Below, piece by piece: positions 1-6,926 of a stretch of 14,506 nt of DNA. The translations under genes and the position numbers were made by a program. Position 1 is the stretch's first letter. Each line of letters opens with the position of its first letter. The DNA is from JBJKPP01 sp046706145 (GTDB taxonomy: Bacteria > Bacteroidota > Ignavibacteria > Ignavibacteriales > Ignavibacteriaceae), in contig JBJKPP010000197.1 of the NCBI GenBank assembly GCA_046706145.1, positions 1 to 14,506 on the forward strand, in the 5' to 3' direction. The notes beneath the pieces are model-generated. The model was given only the letters and a program-made list of their open reading frames with translations. It searched no databases and had not been told where the DNA came from.

Positions 1-620
1 AGCATTTCATCAAGCTCATAAAAGCCTGTAGGTACAGAAAATTTCTTATTTGTGTTAGAATGAATAGCTTCAATATATTCGAGAGCATCTTTGACTGCTT
101 TGTCCATTCCAAGGAAGGTCTTTTTGAGATGAGATTCGGTTATTTCAAAGATTTTTCTTTCAGCATTATCGAGAATATCAAATGCATCCTCCGTTCCGGA
201 GTACGCAGCCTTTGCAATTTCGTGTGAACTGGAAATTAATCCTCTAAGAATTTCCTTTTCTAAAATAATCTTTGCATGATATTCAATATTTGCAGCGGAA
301 GAAATGTTCTGAGAAAGCTTGCTTATATATACTGCACCACCGACTTCCTCCAGTTGCTCTCTCTTTTTCAACTCTTCATAAAGCGTTACGGTATCAATTG
401 GTTCACCAGCTTCAAATAGTGAAGACATTGCTTCAAAAATGAGTTTATGCTCCTTTAAATAAAACGTATCCGAAGAAAGCATCTCGATTGCTTTTGCAAC
501 TGCTTCCTTCTCAATAAGCATTGCGCCCAAAACAGATGCTTCTATTTCCGGAGCGGCTGGTGGTTTTACGTCTGCCGGTATTAAGCTTCCTGTACCGTTA
601 TTTTGATTTCTCTGTGCCAT
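1..620 (-). CDS. dnaB: Replicative DNA helicase DnaB, N-terminal part (gene continues past window start)
   Basis: DnaB is the hexameric helicase that unwinds DNA ahead of the replication fork. The 206 codons seen cover the N-terminal domain and linker. From the ATG at 618-620 the protein begins MAQRNQNNGTGSLIPADVKP, followed by the family's APEIEASVLGAMLIEKEA segment, the typical FYLKEHKLIFEAM and IDTVTLYEELKK helices, and GGAVYISKLSQN. The open end reaches PTGFYELDEML, the usual lead-in to the RecA-like ATPase domain. The Walker motifs, and any intein that might sit in them, lie outside the window. No clear Shine-Dalgarno sequence precedes the ATG. The gene is the last minus-strand gene here and is separated from the upstream udg by 349 bases, so it probably has its own promoter. 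Identification rests on the recognisable N-terminal domain only. Confidence 0.93.
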   Translation of the reverse strand, partial: MAQRNQNNGTGSLIPADVKPPAAPEIEASVLGAMLIEKEAVAKAIEMLSSDTFYLKEHKLIFEAMSSLFEAGEPIDTVTLYEELKKREQLEEVGGAVYISKLSQNISSAANIEYHAKIILEKEILRGLISSSHEIAKAAYSGTEDAFDILDNAERKIFEITESHLKKTFLGMDKAVKDALEYIEAIHSNTNKKFSVPTGFYELDEM

Positions 621-673
621 GCTTTAATTATTTGAAATGAATACTGCCTACGACAGACAAGATTCTAATACTC

Positions 674-708
674 TAAAGATACAAAAAATTTTAAATTGGT
701 GAACCCAA
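674..708 (-). promoter_or_regulatory. Possible dnaB promoter (Bacteroidota-like)
   Basis: On the minus strand, TATCTTTA (674-681) is one base off the Bacteroidota -7 consensus TAnnTTTG. A TTG lies at 706-708, about 24 bases upstream, slightly more than the usual spacing to the -33 element. It would give a leader of about 50 bases before the dnaB ATG. The region is so AT-rich that this match may be chance. Confidence 0.25.
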
Positions 709-715
709 TAATTAT

Positions 716-811
716 TTATCCAAATATTTCTTTAAGTAATTTATCCTTATCTAACTTTGATTGCCACTCACGGTGTCTCTTGACTGATTCTGTCCTTTTC
801 TTATTTGTCAC
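716..811 (-). CDS. Possible 31-residue ORF or gene remnant, unknown
   Basis: A minus-strand reading frame runs from GTG (809-811) to TAA (716-718). It can be read back further in frame through a TTG to an upstream stop near the repeat. It encodes a strongly charged peptide starting MTNKKRTESVKRHREWQSKL and ending KLLKEIFG. The composition (Lys, Arg, Glu and amphipathic spacing) looks more protein-like than the surrounding AT-rich DNA, and the ending resembles the C-terminus of a real protein. However, there is no Shine-Dalgarno sequence, no ATG and no family I can name. It could be the tail of a decayed gene, a small protein or chance. Confidence 0.2.
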   Translation of the reverse strand: MTNKKRTESVKRHREWQSKLDKDKLLKEIFG

Positions 812-877
812 AGTTATGAAATATTTTGTTACATTATTTTTTAGGTTGAACAAAGATAATTTTTAATTGAAAAATGG

Positions 878-916
878 AACACTGATGACACGGATAAAAC
901 TGATTTTCACTGATTT
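878..916. repeat. Degenerate tandem repeat, period about 9-10 bases
   Basis: Four near-copies of ACTGAT or ACGGAT occur at 881, 890, 899 and 909, with spacings of 9, 9 and 10 bases, each followed by a short A/T or GAC filler. The units are too regular for chance. I recall similar 'ACTGAT...ACGGAT' strings as dispersed intergenic repeats in Bacteroidota-like genomes, but cannot confirm that here. No coding role is seen. Confidence 0.6.
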
Positions 917-969
917 AAAAATTGATTATTATTTTTTGGTTAACCACTTAATAATATTCACCATTTACT

Positions 970-1728
970 TCAGGCAAGTTCATCATAAAGTTTTCTAAAC
1001 TTTTTTACATCTTCCCAGCAATCCTTTTTCCAATGTGGATTTCTCAACAAGGCGGCAGGATGGTAAGTTATCATAACTTTTGCACCTGCGAATTCATACA
1101 AATTTCCACGTAACTTCGTCAAAGATTCTCTTTTCTTCAGCAAACCTTTCGCCGCTGTTAAACCCAAACAAAGTATGAGTTTTGGTTTTATTAATTCAAC
1201 TTGTTTTAATAAATAAGGAAGACAAGTATCCATTTCATCAGGCAAAGGAGTTCTATTTCCGGGTGGTCTGCATTTTACAATATTTGCAATATAAACATCT
1301 TCCCTGGCAAATTTTATAGCTTTAAGAATATCATTTAAAAGCATGCCTGCCCTTCCAACAAAAGGCTCACCTTGTTTATCCTCTTCCGCACCAGGACCTT
1401 CGCCTATAACTAAAACATCAGCGTTTGGATTGCCAACACCGAAAACAAACTTATTTCTCCCTTCGTGTAACCGACATTTTGTACAATTTTTAATTAAACT
1501 ATAGAGTTTGTCTAGATTTTCAGTTTTCTGCCAAGCTTCTCTTTCATCAAAAAGGGACATCGAGTTTTCTTCGTTTATTGTTATTTTTTCTACTTTTTGT
1601 GGTTCTTCAGATTCCTTTTTATTTTGAGGTTTGCTAATGTGTAAGTCCTCTTGAAATAAATCATCACCAAAGATTTCTTTCTGGTCAATAAGTGATTGTT
1701 TTATTTTTTTCTTTTTAGTTTGGTCCAC
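970..1728 (-). CDS. udg: Uracil-DNA glycosylase, family 4 (iron-sulfur type)
   Basis: Enzymes of this family remove uracil, formed by cytosine deamination or misincorporation, from DNA as the first step of base-excision repair. The 252-residue protein shows the family-4 signature GEGPGAEEDKQGEPFVGRAG at 109-128, where family-1 enzymes differ. It also has the DNA-contacting YHPAALLRNP motif at 222-231. Cys82, Cys85, Cys153 and Cys169 fit the four-cysteine [4Fe-4S] ligand pattern (CTKC, then VKCRPPGNR and DTCLP). Residues 1 to about 75 form a Lys/Glu-rich extension without visible domain, probably disordered; extensions of this kind are common in the family. The start is GTG (1726-1728): an in-frame stop lies eight codons upstream and there is no ATG before codon 57. 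It follows coaBC on the other side of a weak terminator hairpin and is probably separately expressed or read through. Confidence 0.93.
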   Translation of the reverse strand: MDQTKKKKIKQSLIDQKEIFGDDLFQEDLHISKPQNKKESEEPQKVEKITINEENSMSLFDEREAWQKTENLDKLYSLIKNCTKCRLHEGRNKFVFGVGNPNADVLVIGEGPGAEEDKQGEPFVGRAGMLLNDILKAIKFAREDVYIANIVKCRPPGNRTPLPDEMDTCLPYLLKQVELIKPKLILCLGLTAAKGLLKKRESLTKLRGNLYEFAGAKVMITYHPAALLRNPHWKKDCWEDVKKFRKLYDELA

Positions 1729-1768
1729 AAGCCAACCTTGGTTTAACCTTTATTCCTTGTGATTAAGC

Positions 1769-1797
1769 AATAGCCAAGCGGAATTTTAGTGGCTATT
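1769..1797 (-). terminator. Weak terminator-like hairpin after coaBC
   Basis: AATAGCCA (1769-1776) and TGGCTATT (1790-1797) form an 8-base-pair stem with a 13-base loop overlapping the coaBC stop codon. There is no clean T-run downstream on the minus strand, so termination would be weak. Confidence 0.4.
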
Positions 1798-2995
1798 TTA
1801 TCTTAAGTATCTCTGACAAAATTCTATTGGCAACCTGGAATTTAGTTTGTAGAGGGATTTCTCGCTTCTTACCATCTTTGTTAATTATGGTCACTTTATT
1901 TGTATCAAACTCAAAGCCACTTTTTTTATTTTTTAAGGAATTTAGCACTATTAAATCTAGATTTTTACTTTTTAGTTTCTTGGAAGCATTCTGAATTTCC
2001 TTTTCAGTTTCTAATGCAAATCCAACTACTATTTTTCCATTTTTATTAATTGTTCCAAGAATATCGTCCGTTTTTGAAAGCTGAATTTGATTGAAATTTC
2101 CTTCTTTCTTGATTTTATTTTTGGCTAATTGCTTGGGCTTAAAATCCGCAACTGCCGCCGCCATAATTAAGATATCATTTTCCTTTAATTCCGAATTAAC
2201 ACTTTTCTGCATCTCCGCTGCATTTCTAATCTTAATTGTCTTAATTTCTTGATAAGCATTTCCAGAAGTTGGGCCCGAAATCAATGTTACATCGGCTCCT
2301 CTTAAATAAGCCGCTTTCGCTAATTGATATCCCATCTTACCAGACGACCTGTTTCCTATAAATCTAACAGGGTCAATATCTTCGTATGTTGGTCCGGCTG
2401 TAACTAGAACTTTTTTGCCGGTAAAATCTTTTCCATAACCTGAGAGCACTAATTCTGCAGCATCGATGATTTTGGAAATATCTGCCAATCTGCCTTTGCC
2501 TTCTAACCCACTTGCAAGTTCTCCTTCTTCAGCATCCACAATGTAATAACCTAAATCTGATAGCTTCTTTAAATTCTCTTGCGTGATTGTATTTTCATAC
2601 ATGTCCACATCTGCTGCGGGAGCTATTAGCAAAGGTTTTTTCAGAGCAGAAACTAAGGTTGTTAGCGCATTATCTGCAAAACCATAGGCTATTTTTGCTG
2701 TGGTATTGATTGTTGCAGGAGCAATAATCATCAAGTCTGCCCATCTAGAATAATCTACATGCCAGGTTGGAGAATCAGAATTGCCACCATCTAAAAAAGT
2801 GTCGGATATTATTCTATTTTTTGAAAGAGTTGATAAAGTTAGCGGTGTTACGAAATTAAGCGCGGAAGGAGATGTGACGATTTTTACCTGCGCTCCTCTT
2901 TTTATTAACTCCCTGACTAAGAAGCAAGACTTGTATGCAGCAATACACCCTGTAATACCAACAATTATTTTTTTGTTTTTGAAACTATCTTGCAT
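1793..2995 (-). CDS. coaBC: Bifunctional phosphopantothenoylcysteine decarboxylase / phosphopantothenate-cysteine ligase
   Basis: CoaBC (Dfp) makes two consecutive steps of coenzyme A synthesis. The CoaB half joins cysteine to 4'-phosphopantothenate and the FMN-dependent CoaC half decarboxylates the product. The protein has the usual fused length of 400 residues. CoaC (1 to about 185) has GITGCIAAYKS near the start, the active-site His79 in TWHVDYSRWADL, and the PASANT-like APATINTTAK (92-101). CoaB (about 190-400) has AGPTYEDIDPVRFIGNRSSG, AAAVADFKP (279-287), KIKK (294-297) and GFALETE. Two CoaC clamp positions are unusual: PAMN is PAAD (126-129), and the Cys of the ACG..G.GRM flap is Ser162. 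The order gmk-rpoZ-coaBC is widely conserved. The rpoZ terminator lies upstream, so it may have its own promoter. The ATG at 2993-2995 lacks a strong ribosome binding site. Confidence 0.96.
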   Translation of the reverse strand: MQDSFKNKKIIVGITGCIAAYKSCFLVRELIKRGAQVKIVTSPSALNFVTPLTLSTLSKNRIISDTFLDGGNSDSPTWHVDYSRWADLMIIAPATINTTAKIAYGFADNALTTLVSALKKPLLIAPAADVDMYENTITQENLKKLSDLGYYIVDAEEGELASGLEGKGRLADISKIIDAAELVLSGYGKDFTGKKVLVTAGPTYEDIDPVRFIGNRSSGKMGYQLAKAAYLRGADVTLISGPTSGNAYQEIKTIKIRNAAEMQKSVNSELKENDILIMAAAVADFKPKQLAKNKIKKEGNFNQIQLSKTDDILGTINKNGKIVVGFALETEKEIQNASKKLKSKNLDLIVLNSLKNKKSGFEFDTNKVTIINKDGKKREIPLQTKFQVANRILSEILKIK

Positions 2996-3014
2996 TAAAA
3001 GTTTCTATTTAAAG

Positions 3015-3062
3015 AAAAAATTTGGGTTACCCTATTTATTAAAATAAACCAGAGTAACCCAA
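3015..3062 (-). terminator. Intrinsic terminator after rpoZ
   Basis: On the minus strand, 22 bases after the rpoZ stop, TTGGGTTAC and GTAACCCAA (plus positions 3054-3062 and 3022-3030) form a 9-base-pair stem. An inner AT stem (3035-3048) extends it. It is followed directly by a run of six T (3015-3020). This should end the yicC-gmk-rpoZ transcript before coaBC. Confidence 0.75.
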
Positions 3063-3084
3063 CAAAAATTAAAAGATAATAGTC

Positions 3085-3375
3085 TTATTTTTTATAAGAG
3101 TATTCAACATTCCCATCGAGCAGTTCGTGCAGGGCCTGAATATGAGGTTTCTCTTTCTTTTCAAGTTCCAAAGCAATTTTCAAAAGTGCCGGATTTGTAA
3201 CTTCTTCCGCTTCGTCTTCGGTAGCTGGAACAGTAACTGTGTTTAGCAAAGCATTGTATTCAATCTTGTTTTCATTGTTAATTTGACGGGCTCTTTTGGC
3301 AGCAACAATGATAGCTTCGTAAACATTGCTAGCCTCTTTATCTATTACCCTCAAATCGACAGGTTCCATTTCCAT
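3085..3375 (-). CDS. rpoZ: DNA-directed RNA polymerase omega subunit
   Basis: Omega helps fold and assemble the beta' subunit of RNA polymerase. The 96-residue protein has the omega core around residues 10-50: SNVYEAIIVAAKRARQIN matches the conserved segment in which a Tyr/hydrophobic stretch is followed by [A/G]KRARQI. The ending IQALHELLDGNVEYSYKK resembles the C-terminus of omega proteins from Bacteroidota. The central TVPATEDEAEEV stretch is acidic and probably a loop. The start is well fixed. AAGGAG lies eight bases before the ATG (3373-3375), and the ATG shares its A with the gmk stop codon (TAATG), so the two genes are translationally coupled. The gene sits between gmk and coaBC, its classical place in many bacteria. 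Confidence 0.9.
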   Translation of the reverse strand: MEMEPVDLRVIDKEASNVYEAIIVAAKRARQINNENKIEYNALLNTVTVPATEDEAEEVTNPALLKIALELEKKEKPHIQALHELLDGNVEYSYKK

Positions 3376-3971
3376 TAAGACTCTCCTTGTAATATTTTAT
3401 TTATTAAAATCTTGGTTTCTTCTATTGCTTTTTCTAAATTTTCATTCTTGATAAGATAATCAAATTTGTCCTTAAATCTCAATTCCATTTTTGCTCTCTC
3501 AATACGTTTATTCAAGTCGCTTTCTGACTCAGTATTGCGTTTTTTGAGCCTTTTGACAATTTCATCGTAGCTCGGTGGTAGAACAAAGATTAAGCTGGCT
3601 TCTGGATAAATTTTTTTAATAGATAAGGCACCTTTTACATCAAGCTCAAGAATAACCGAAATTCCTTTATTTATATTATCTTCAATTGAACTTTTTAACG
3701 TACCGTAGTAATAATCATAAAACTTTTCCCACTCTACAAATTCATTATTCTCTATTTTCTTTTCAAATTCTTCATTGGTTAAAAAAAAATAATCGACGCC
3801 GTCTGTTTCGTTATCTCTTTTCTTTCTTGTGGTTGCAGAAACAGAAAAAACCAGATTGGATGTTTCATTTAAAATAGTTTTAATAATAGTAGTCTTGCCA
3901 GTACCGCTTGGGGCAGAAATAACTATTATTTTACCTGCCTGTCCGGCAGGCAGACCGGATTGTTTACTCAA
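3375..3971 (-). CDS. gmk: Guanylate kinase with a repeat-encoded N-terminal insert
   Basis: Guanylate kinase converts GMP and ATP to GDP and ADP, and is essential for GTP and dGTP supply. The 198-residue protein has the P-loop APSGTGKTT at 20-28, the GMP-binding SATTRKKRDNETDGVDYFF segment, and FVEWEKFYDYYYGT followed by the LELDVKGA strand, in normal order. The N-terminus is odd. Between MSKQ and KIIVISAPSG lie nine residues, SGLPAGQAG (5-13), encoded exactly by a palindromic element. Relatives usually start only a few residues before the equivalent of KIIVISAP. The only upstream start in frame is TTG (3969-3971), which overlaps the last 8 bases of yicC. No ATG or GTG lies between it and the stop upstream, and no ribosome binding site is evident, so coupling to yicC translation is likely. 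The catalytic core looks intact. Confidence 0.95.
   Translation of the reverse strand: MSKQSGLPAGQAGKIIVISAPSGTGKTTIIKTILNETSNLVFSVSATTRKKRDNETDGVDYFFLTNEEFEKKIENNEFVEWEKFYDYYYGTLKSSIEDNINKGISVILELDVKGALSIKKIYPEASLIFVLPPSYDEIVKRLKKRNTESESDLNKRIERAKMELRFKDKFDYLIKNENLEKAIEETKILINKILQGES
3933..3959. repeat. GC-rich palindromic element inserted in gmk
   Basis: CTGCCTG (3935-3941) and CAGGCAG (3947-3953) form a perfect 7-base-pair stem around a TCCGG loop. The block is strikingly GC-rich against AT-rich flanks, is a multiple of three in length (27 bases), and encodes SGLPAGQAG without breaking the frame. I recall closely similar palindromes dispersed in environmental Bacteroidota and candidate-phylum genomes. 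A second copy is not visible in this window. Confidence 0.7.
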
Positions 3972-4845
3972 CGTTCTGTATTTGTTCTCTTATTTTTTCT
4001 ATTTCTTCTTTAATTAAAACTGTTTTGTGACTTATAGCCGAGGAAACTGTCTTAGACGATATGGTATTCGTCTCTCTGTGCATTTCCTGGCAAAGAAAGT
4101 TTAATTTTCTTCCAGAATCATCATCACTTTTAACACTTTGAACAAAAAATTTAAGATGACTTTTCAATCTTGTACATTCTTCAGTAATATCAGCTTTTTC
4201 AGCCAGTAGCGCTAATTCAAGCTCAAGCCTATCTGATGAAATTCTTGAAGCACTGTTGTCTATCAATGACAAAGCTTTAGCCTTCAAATTTTCAAAATTT
4301 TCTTTAACACTTTTCGTTGATTCCTGTTCTATTTCTTTTAAGGCTTCCTCAATTAATACAACTCGATTTAGCAAATCTTTCTCTAATTCTTTACCTTCGT
4401 TTTTTTTCGTCTTAGCAAGATTATCCAGGGCTGAAACGAGCGCCTTCTTAATTGTATTTATATTTTCTTCCGTAATCACAGATTCTTCAGAGAGGAAAAA
4501 ATCTTTATTTCCCAAAATGTGCTCAAGTTTTACTTCTTCCGAAATTTTAGACTTCTTTTTGATTTCATTGATTAAGTTCAAAAGGATCTTCAATTTATTT
4601 TCGTCAACCGAAAAAGTATTACTGTTAAGCTTCTTAAATTTTATTTGAATTGATACAATAACTTTTCCCCTGTTGATTTTATTCTTTATGGTTTCCTTCA
4701 ATTCATAATCGAGACTAAAAAAATTAGGAGGAAGTTTTAAAGAGATATCCAGATAACGACTATTAATACTCTTTACTTCGACCTCGGCAGAAATAGACTT
4801 ATTCTGAGCTTTTCCACTGCCAAAGCCAGTCATGCTATTTAACAT
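3964..4845 (-). CDS. yicC: YicC/YloC-family endoribonuclease
   Basis: YicC of E. coli and YloC of B. subtilis are reported endoribonucleases that affect RNA turnover. This 293-residue protein has the expected length and both ends of the family. The N-terminus is MLNSMTGFGSG followed by EVEVKSINSRYLDISLKLP. The C-terminus is CTRLKSHLKFF, then FLCQEMHRETNTISSKT and finally EIEKIREQIQNVE. The middle (about 110-200) is charged and helical. The ATG at 4843-4845 fits the family start; only a weak AAGG precedes it. The stop overlaps the gmk start by 8 bases. The neighbours gmk and rpoZ are those of yloC in B. subtilis, which supports one operon linking RNA turnover, GTP supply and RNA polymerase. 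Confidence 0.93.
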   Translation of the reverse strand: MLNSMTGFGSGKAQNKSISAEVEVKSINSRYLDISLKLPPNFFSLDYELKETIKNKINRGKVIVSIQIKFKKLNSNTFSVDENKLKILLNLINEIKKKSKISEEVKLEHILGNKDFFLSEESVITEENINTIKKALVSALDNLAKTKKNEGKELEKDLLNRVVLIEEALKEIEQESTKSVKENFENLKAKALSLIDNSASRISSDRLELELALLAEKADITEECTRLKSHLKFFVQSVKSDDDSGRKLNFLCQEMHRETNTISSKTVSSAISHKTVLIKEEIEKIREQIQNVE

Positions 4846-4885
4846 AAATTAACCTTTTGATAAGAGTTTTGAAAAATACACATTT

Positions 4886-6895
4886 TCAAAAAGCTTCGCC
4901 AATACCAAAGTGAAATTCCATTTGTTTCCAGAATGGCTTTTTCAGAATAGTCGTTTTGTCGTAAGGGTTATAAATCTTGTAACCGAAATCTACACGGAAA
5001 GGTGCAATTTGTGTATAGTATCTAAATCCAAAACCGGCAGCTATGGCAACCTGGTCAAATCTAAAAGTATTGGCACCAATCCATGTATTTCCATAATCAA
5101 CGAAAAGGGCTGTACCAAATTGTTGAACAAAACGGTAGCGCAGCTCAAAAGAACCTTCCAGCAAGAAAGTGCCTCCTTTTATATCCGTAACGCCTTCAAT
5201 GTAGTTAGTAAATTGAGGAGCTTCTAGTGGATGAAGCTCATTTGCTCGCCAACCTCTTACCGAGTTACTTCCGCCGGCAAAAAAAGTTCTGTTTATAGGA
5301 ATACCGGCATAGCTGCCCACAAACGGCTGAATGTCTCCTATTTTCGCTTTCACTGCAAATATTGTATTCTTTCTAATATTCATAGGAAAATAGAAAGAAT
5401 TAGTGAAAACTAATCTGTAAAAAAGTGCTCCGTTATATTGGGTTTTAAAAATTTTTGAAAAAGCATAAGGAAAGATATTTGCAACTTCTGCCTCCATAGA
5501 AATATTGTATCCTGTTGTAGGAAAAAGGATATTATCCACTGAAGTGCGCCCGAAATTTGCGCCTATATAAGATGGGGTTTTTGAAGACAGACTGTCTATT
5601 GTAAAATAATTCTCTTTATCTTCTTCAACCGAAAAATATGTGCTCAAGAAATTTATGACGGTAAACTTTGGAAGTTCAAATTCAAAATTCAACTTGGTTC
5701 CATATGTTGTTACATTATAATTACTCTGTTTTAAAATCTGAACAAAGTTCTCCCACTTTCCAAATATCGGCTTATGAAAAAGATAGGGCTGGTCAATTGT
5801 TATTCTTGCATCAACATAGCCCAAAAGAGTTGTATCGGTGACAGAGAACTTCCTTATTAAGTGAAGAAAATCAACATTAAGTATATCTTGAATACCAAAA
5901 GAAGGAGTAATAGTTAATGTTCTAGCATCTCCCAAAAAGTTTTTTCTTATGTAAGATGTACTTAAACCTACGTTCGGTGCATTGTTTTGGTTGTTTAAAA
6001 TTAATTCCGGTGAAAGTTCATTCATTAAACCAATATTTCCTGAGAGCATTAAAGGAACTTTACTATCGGTAGTATCTTTTTCCTGTGCGGAAAGAATCAC
6101 ATTATTAAACAGCCCCGTTCTGAAAAGACGAACTTGCTTCCGTCTGATGTCATCTAAATTATAAATCTCACCTTTTTTTACATCGGTTATCTTACGAAGC
6201 AAATCATCCGAAACATCACCCGCTCCCCTTCCACTTTTTCTAATAATCAATGAATCAATTTGATATTGTTTTCCGATAGTGTAATAAATATTAATGTTGG
6301 CCCTGCTTTGCGAAGTATCTTTCACTATGATAGTTGAATCAAACCGGGCAAACATGTAACCATTGTTTAAGAGAATATTTAGACCGTCATCTACATTCTG
6401 CTGCAATTTGGACTGGTCATACCTTTTCGTAGTATCAACTTCAAGCGCATTTTCCATATATCCTTTTATTAAAGGAGGTATAGAATCTATTCCGAAAATA
6501 TCAACGTCTCCGAATTTGGAAGGCTTATTCTCTTTGATAATATAAGTTAAGTCAACACTTTCTCCGCTTGTATCTACACTATATTTGTATGAAAATTCTG
6601 CCTCAAAGAAACCATGTGCATTATAAAAAGCTTGAAGCGCGCCTAAATCTATGGGTATTTCAGTTGAGTCAAAATATACTGCCTCTTTACCGAAAGAAGT
6701 GAAAGAATTTAAGAATTTCCAAAACCAGCCGGGGCTTTCCTGTGAATAAATAATATATCTAAGCTCCGAAGAAGAGAATTCGTTATTTCCCTGAAAATTA
6801 ATAGAGCTTAATTCGTACCCCGTTTCTTGTGCTACAGCAATTGAGGTAAGAAAAATAGGTATGACAAAAAACTTGAGGATATTTTTCAGGGACAT
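4886..6895 (-). CDS. BamA/TamA-family outer-membrane protein (POTRA domains plus beta-barrel)
   Basis: Members of this superfamily insert beta-barrel proteins into the outer membrane, or act in related translocation. The 669-residue protein starts with a signal peptide (1-22, cut likely after AVA). POTRA-like segments follow at about 27-120, 125-208 and 210-280, including a classic GLFNNV at 261-266. From about 285 to the end the sequence alternates like a beta-barrel and finishes in Phe, as outer-membrane proteins do. The superfamily's loop-6 VRG(F/Y/W) motif is present as FFAGGSNSVRGWRANEL (VRGW at 547-550). Three POTRA domains are nearer TamA than five-POTRA BamA, so I do not assign bamA or tamA. 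It lies 31 bases after the lipoprotein gene and 40 before yicC, probably in the same transcript. A 9-base-pair AT hairpin (4867-4891) covers its stop codon but lacks a T-run. Confidence 0.9.
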   Translation of the reverse strand: MSLKNILKFFVIPIFLTSIAVAQETGYELSSINFQGNNEFSSSELRYIIYSQESPGWFWKFLNSFTSFGKEAVYFDSTEIPIDLGALQAFYNAHGFFEAEFSYKYSVDTSGESVDLTYIIKENKPSKFGDVDIFGIDSIPPLIKGYMENALEVDTTKRYDQSKLQQNVDDGLNILLNNGYMFARFDSTIIVKDTSQSRANINIYYTIGKQYQIDSLIIRKSGRGAGDVSDDLLRKITDVKKGEIYNLDDIRRKQVRLFRTGLFNNVILSAQEKDTTDSKVPLMLSGNIGLMNELSPELILNNQNNAPNVGLSTSYIRKNFLGDARTLTITPSFGIQDILNVDFLHLIRKFSVTDTTLLGYVDARITIDQPYLFHKPIFGKWENFVQILKQSNYNVTTYGTKLNFEFELPKFTVINFLSTYFSVEEDKENYFTIDSLSSKTPSYIGANFGRTSVDNILFPTTGYNISMEAEVANIFPYAFSKIFKTQYNGALFYRLVFTNSFYFPMNIRKNTIFAVKAKIGDIQPFVGSYAGIPINRTFFAGGSNSVRGWRANELHPLEAPQFTNYIEGVTDIKGGTFLLEGSFELRYRFVQQFGTALFVDYGNTWIGANTFRFDQVAIAAGFGFRYYTQIAPFRVDFGYKIYNPYDKTTILKKPFWKQMEFHFGIGEAF

Positions 6896-6926
6896 AAAAA
6901 ATCGCTTAAAGTGTCAAAGCAATGGA

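Larger units (their letters stand above)
621..969. other. 349-base intergenic gap between udg and dnaB
   Basis: This is the longest gap between genes in the window. It holds a possible dnaB promoter near 674-708, a possible short ORF at 716-811 (minus) and a degenerate tandem repeat at 878-916, each listed separately. I see no tRNA, no clear intrinsic terminator for udg and no protein of recognisable family. Confidence 0.7.

Noticed and set aside
4256..4648. 130-codon open frame on the plus strand inside yicC
   Set aside because: It is antisense to a clearly conserved gene, is rich in Phe/Ser/Leu as expected from the reverse of a Lys/Glu-rich helical protein, and matches no family.
4867..4891. 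9-base-pair AT hairpin covering the stop codon of the BamA/TamA-family gene, as a terminator
   Set aside because: The stem is nearly all A/T and there is no T-run on the minus strand after it. The 40-base gap to yicC fits an operon better.
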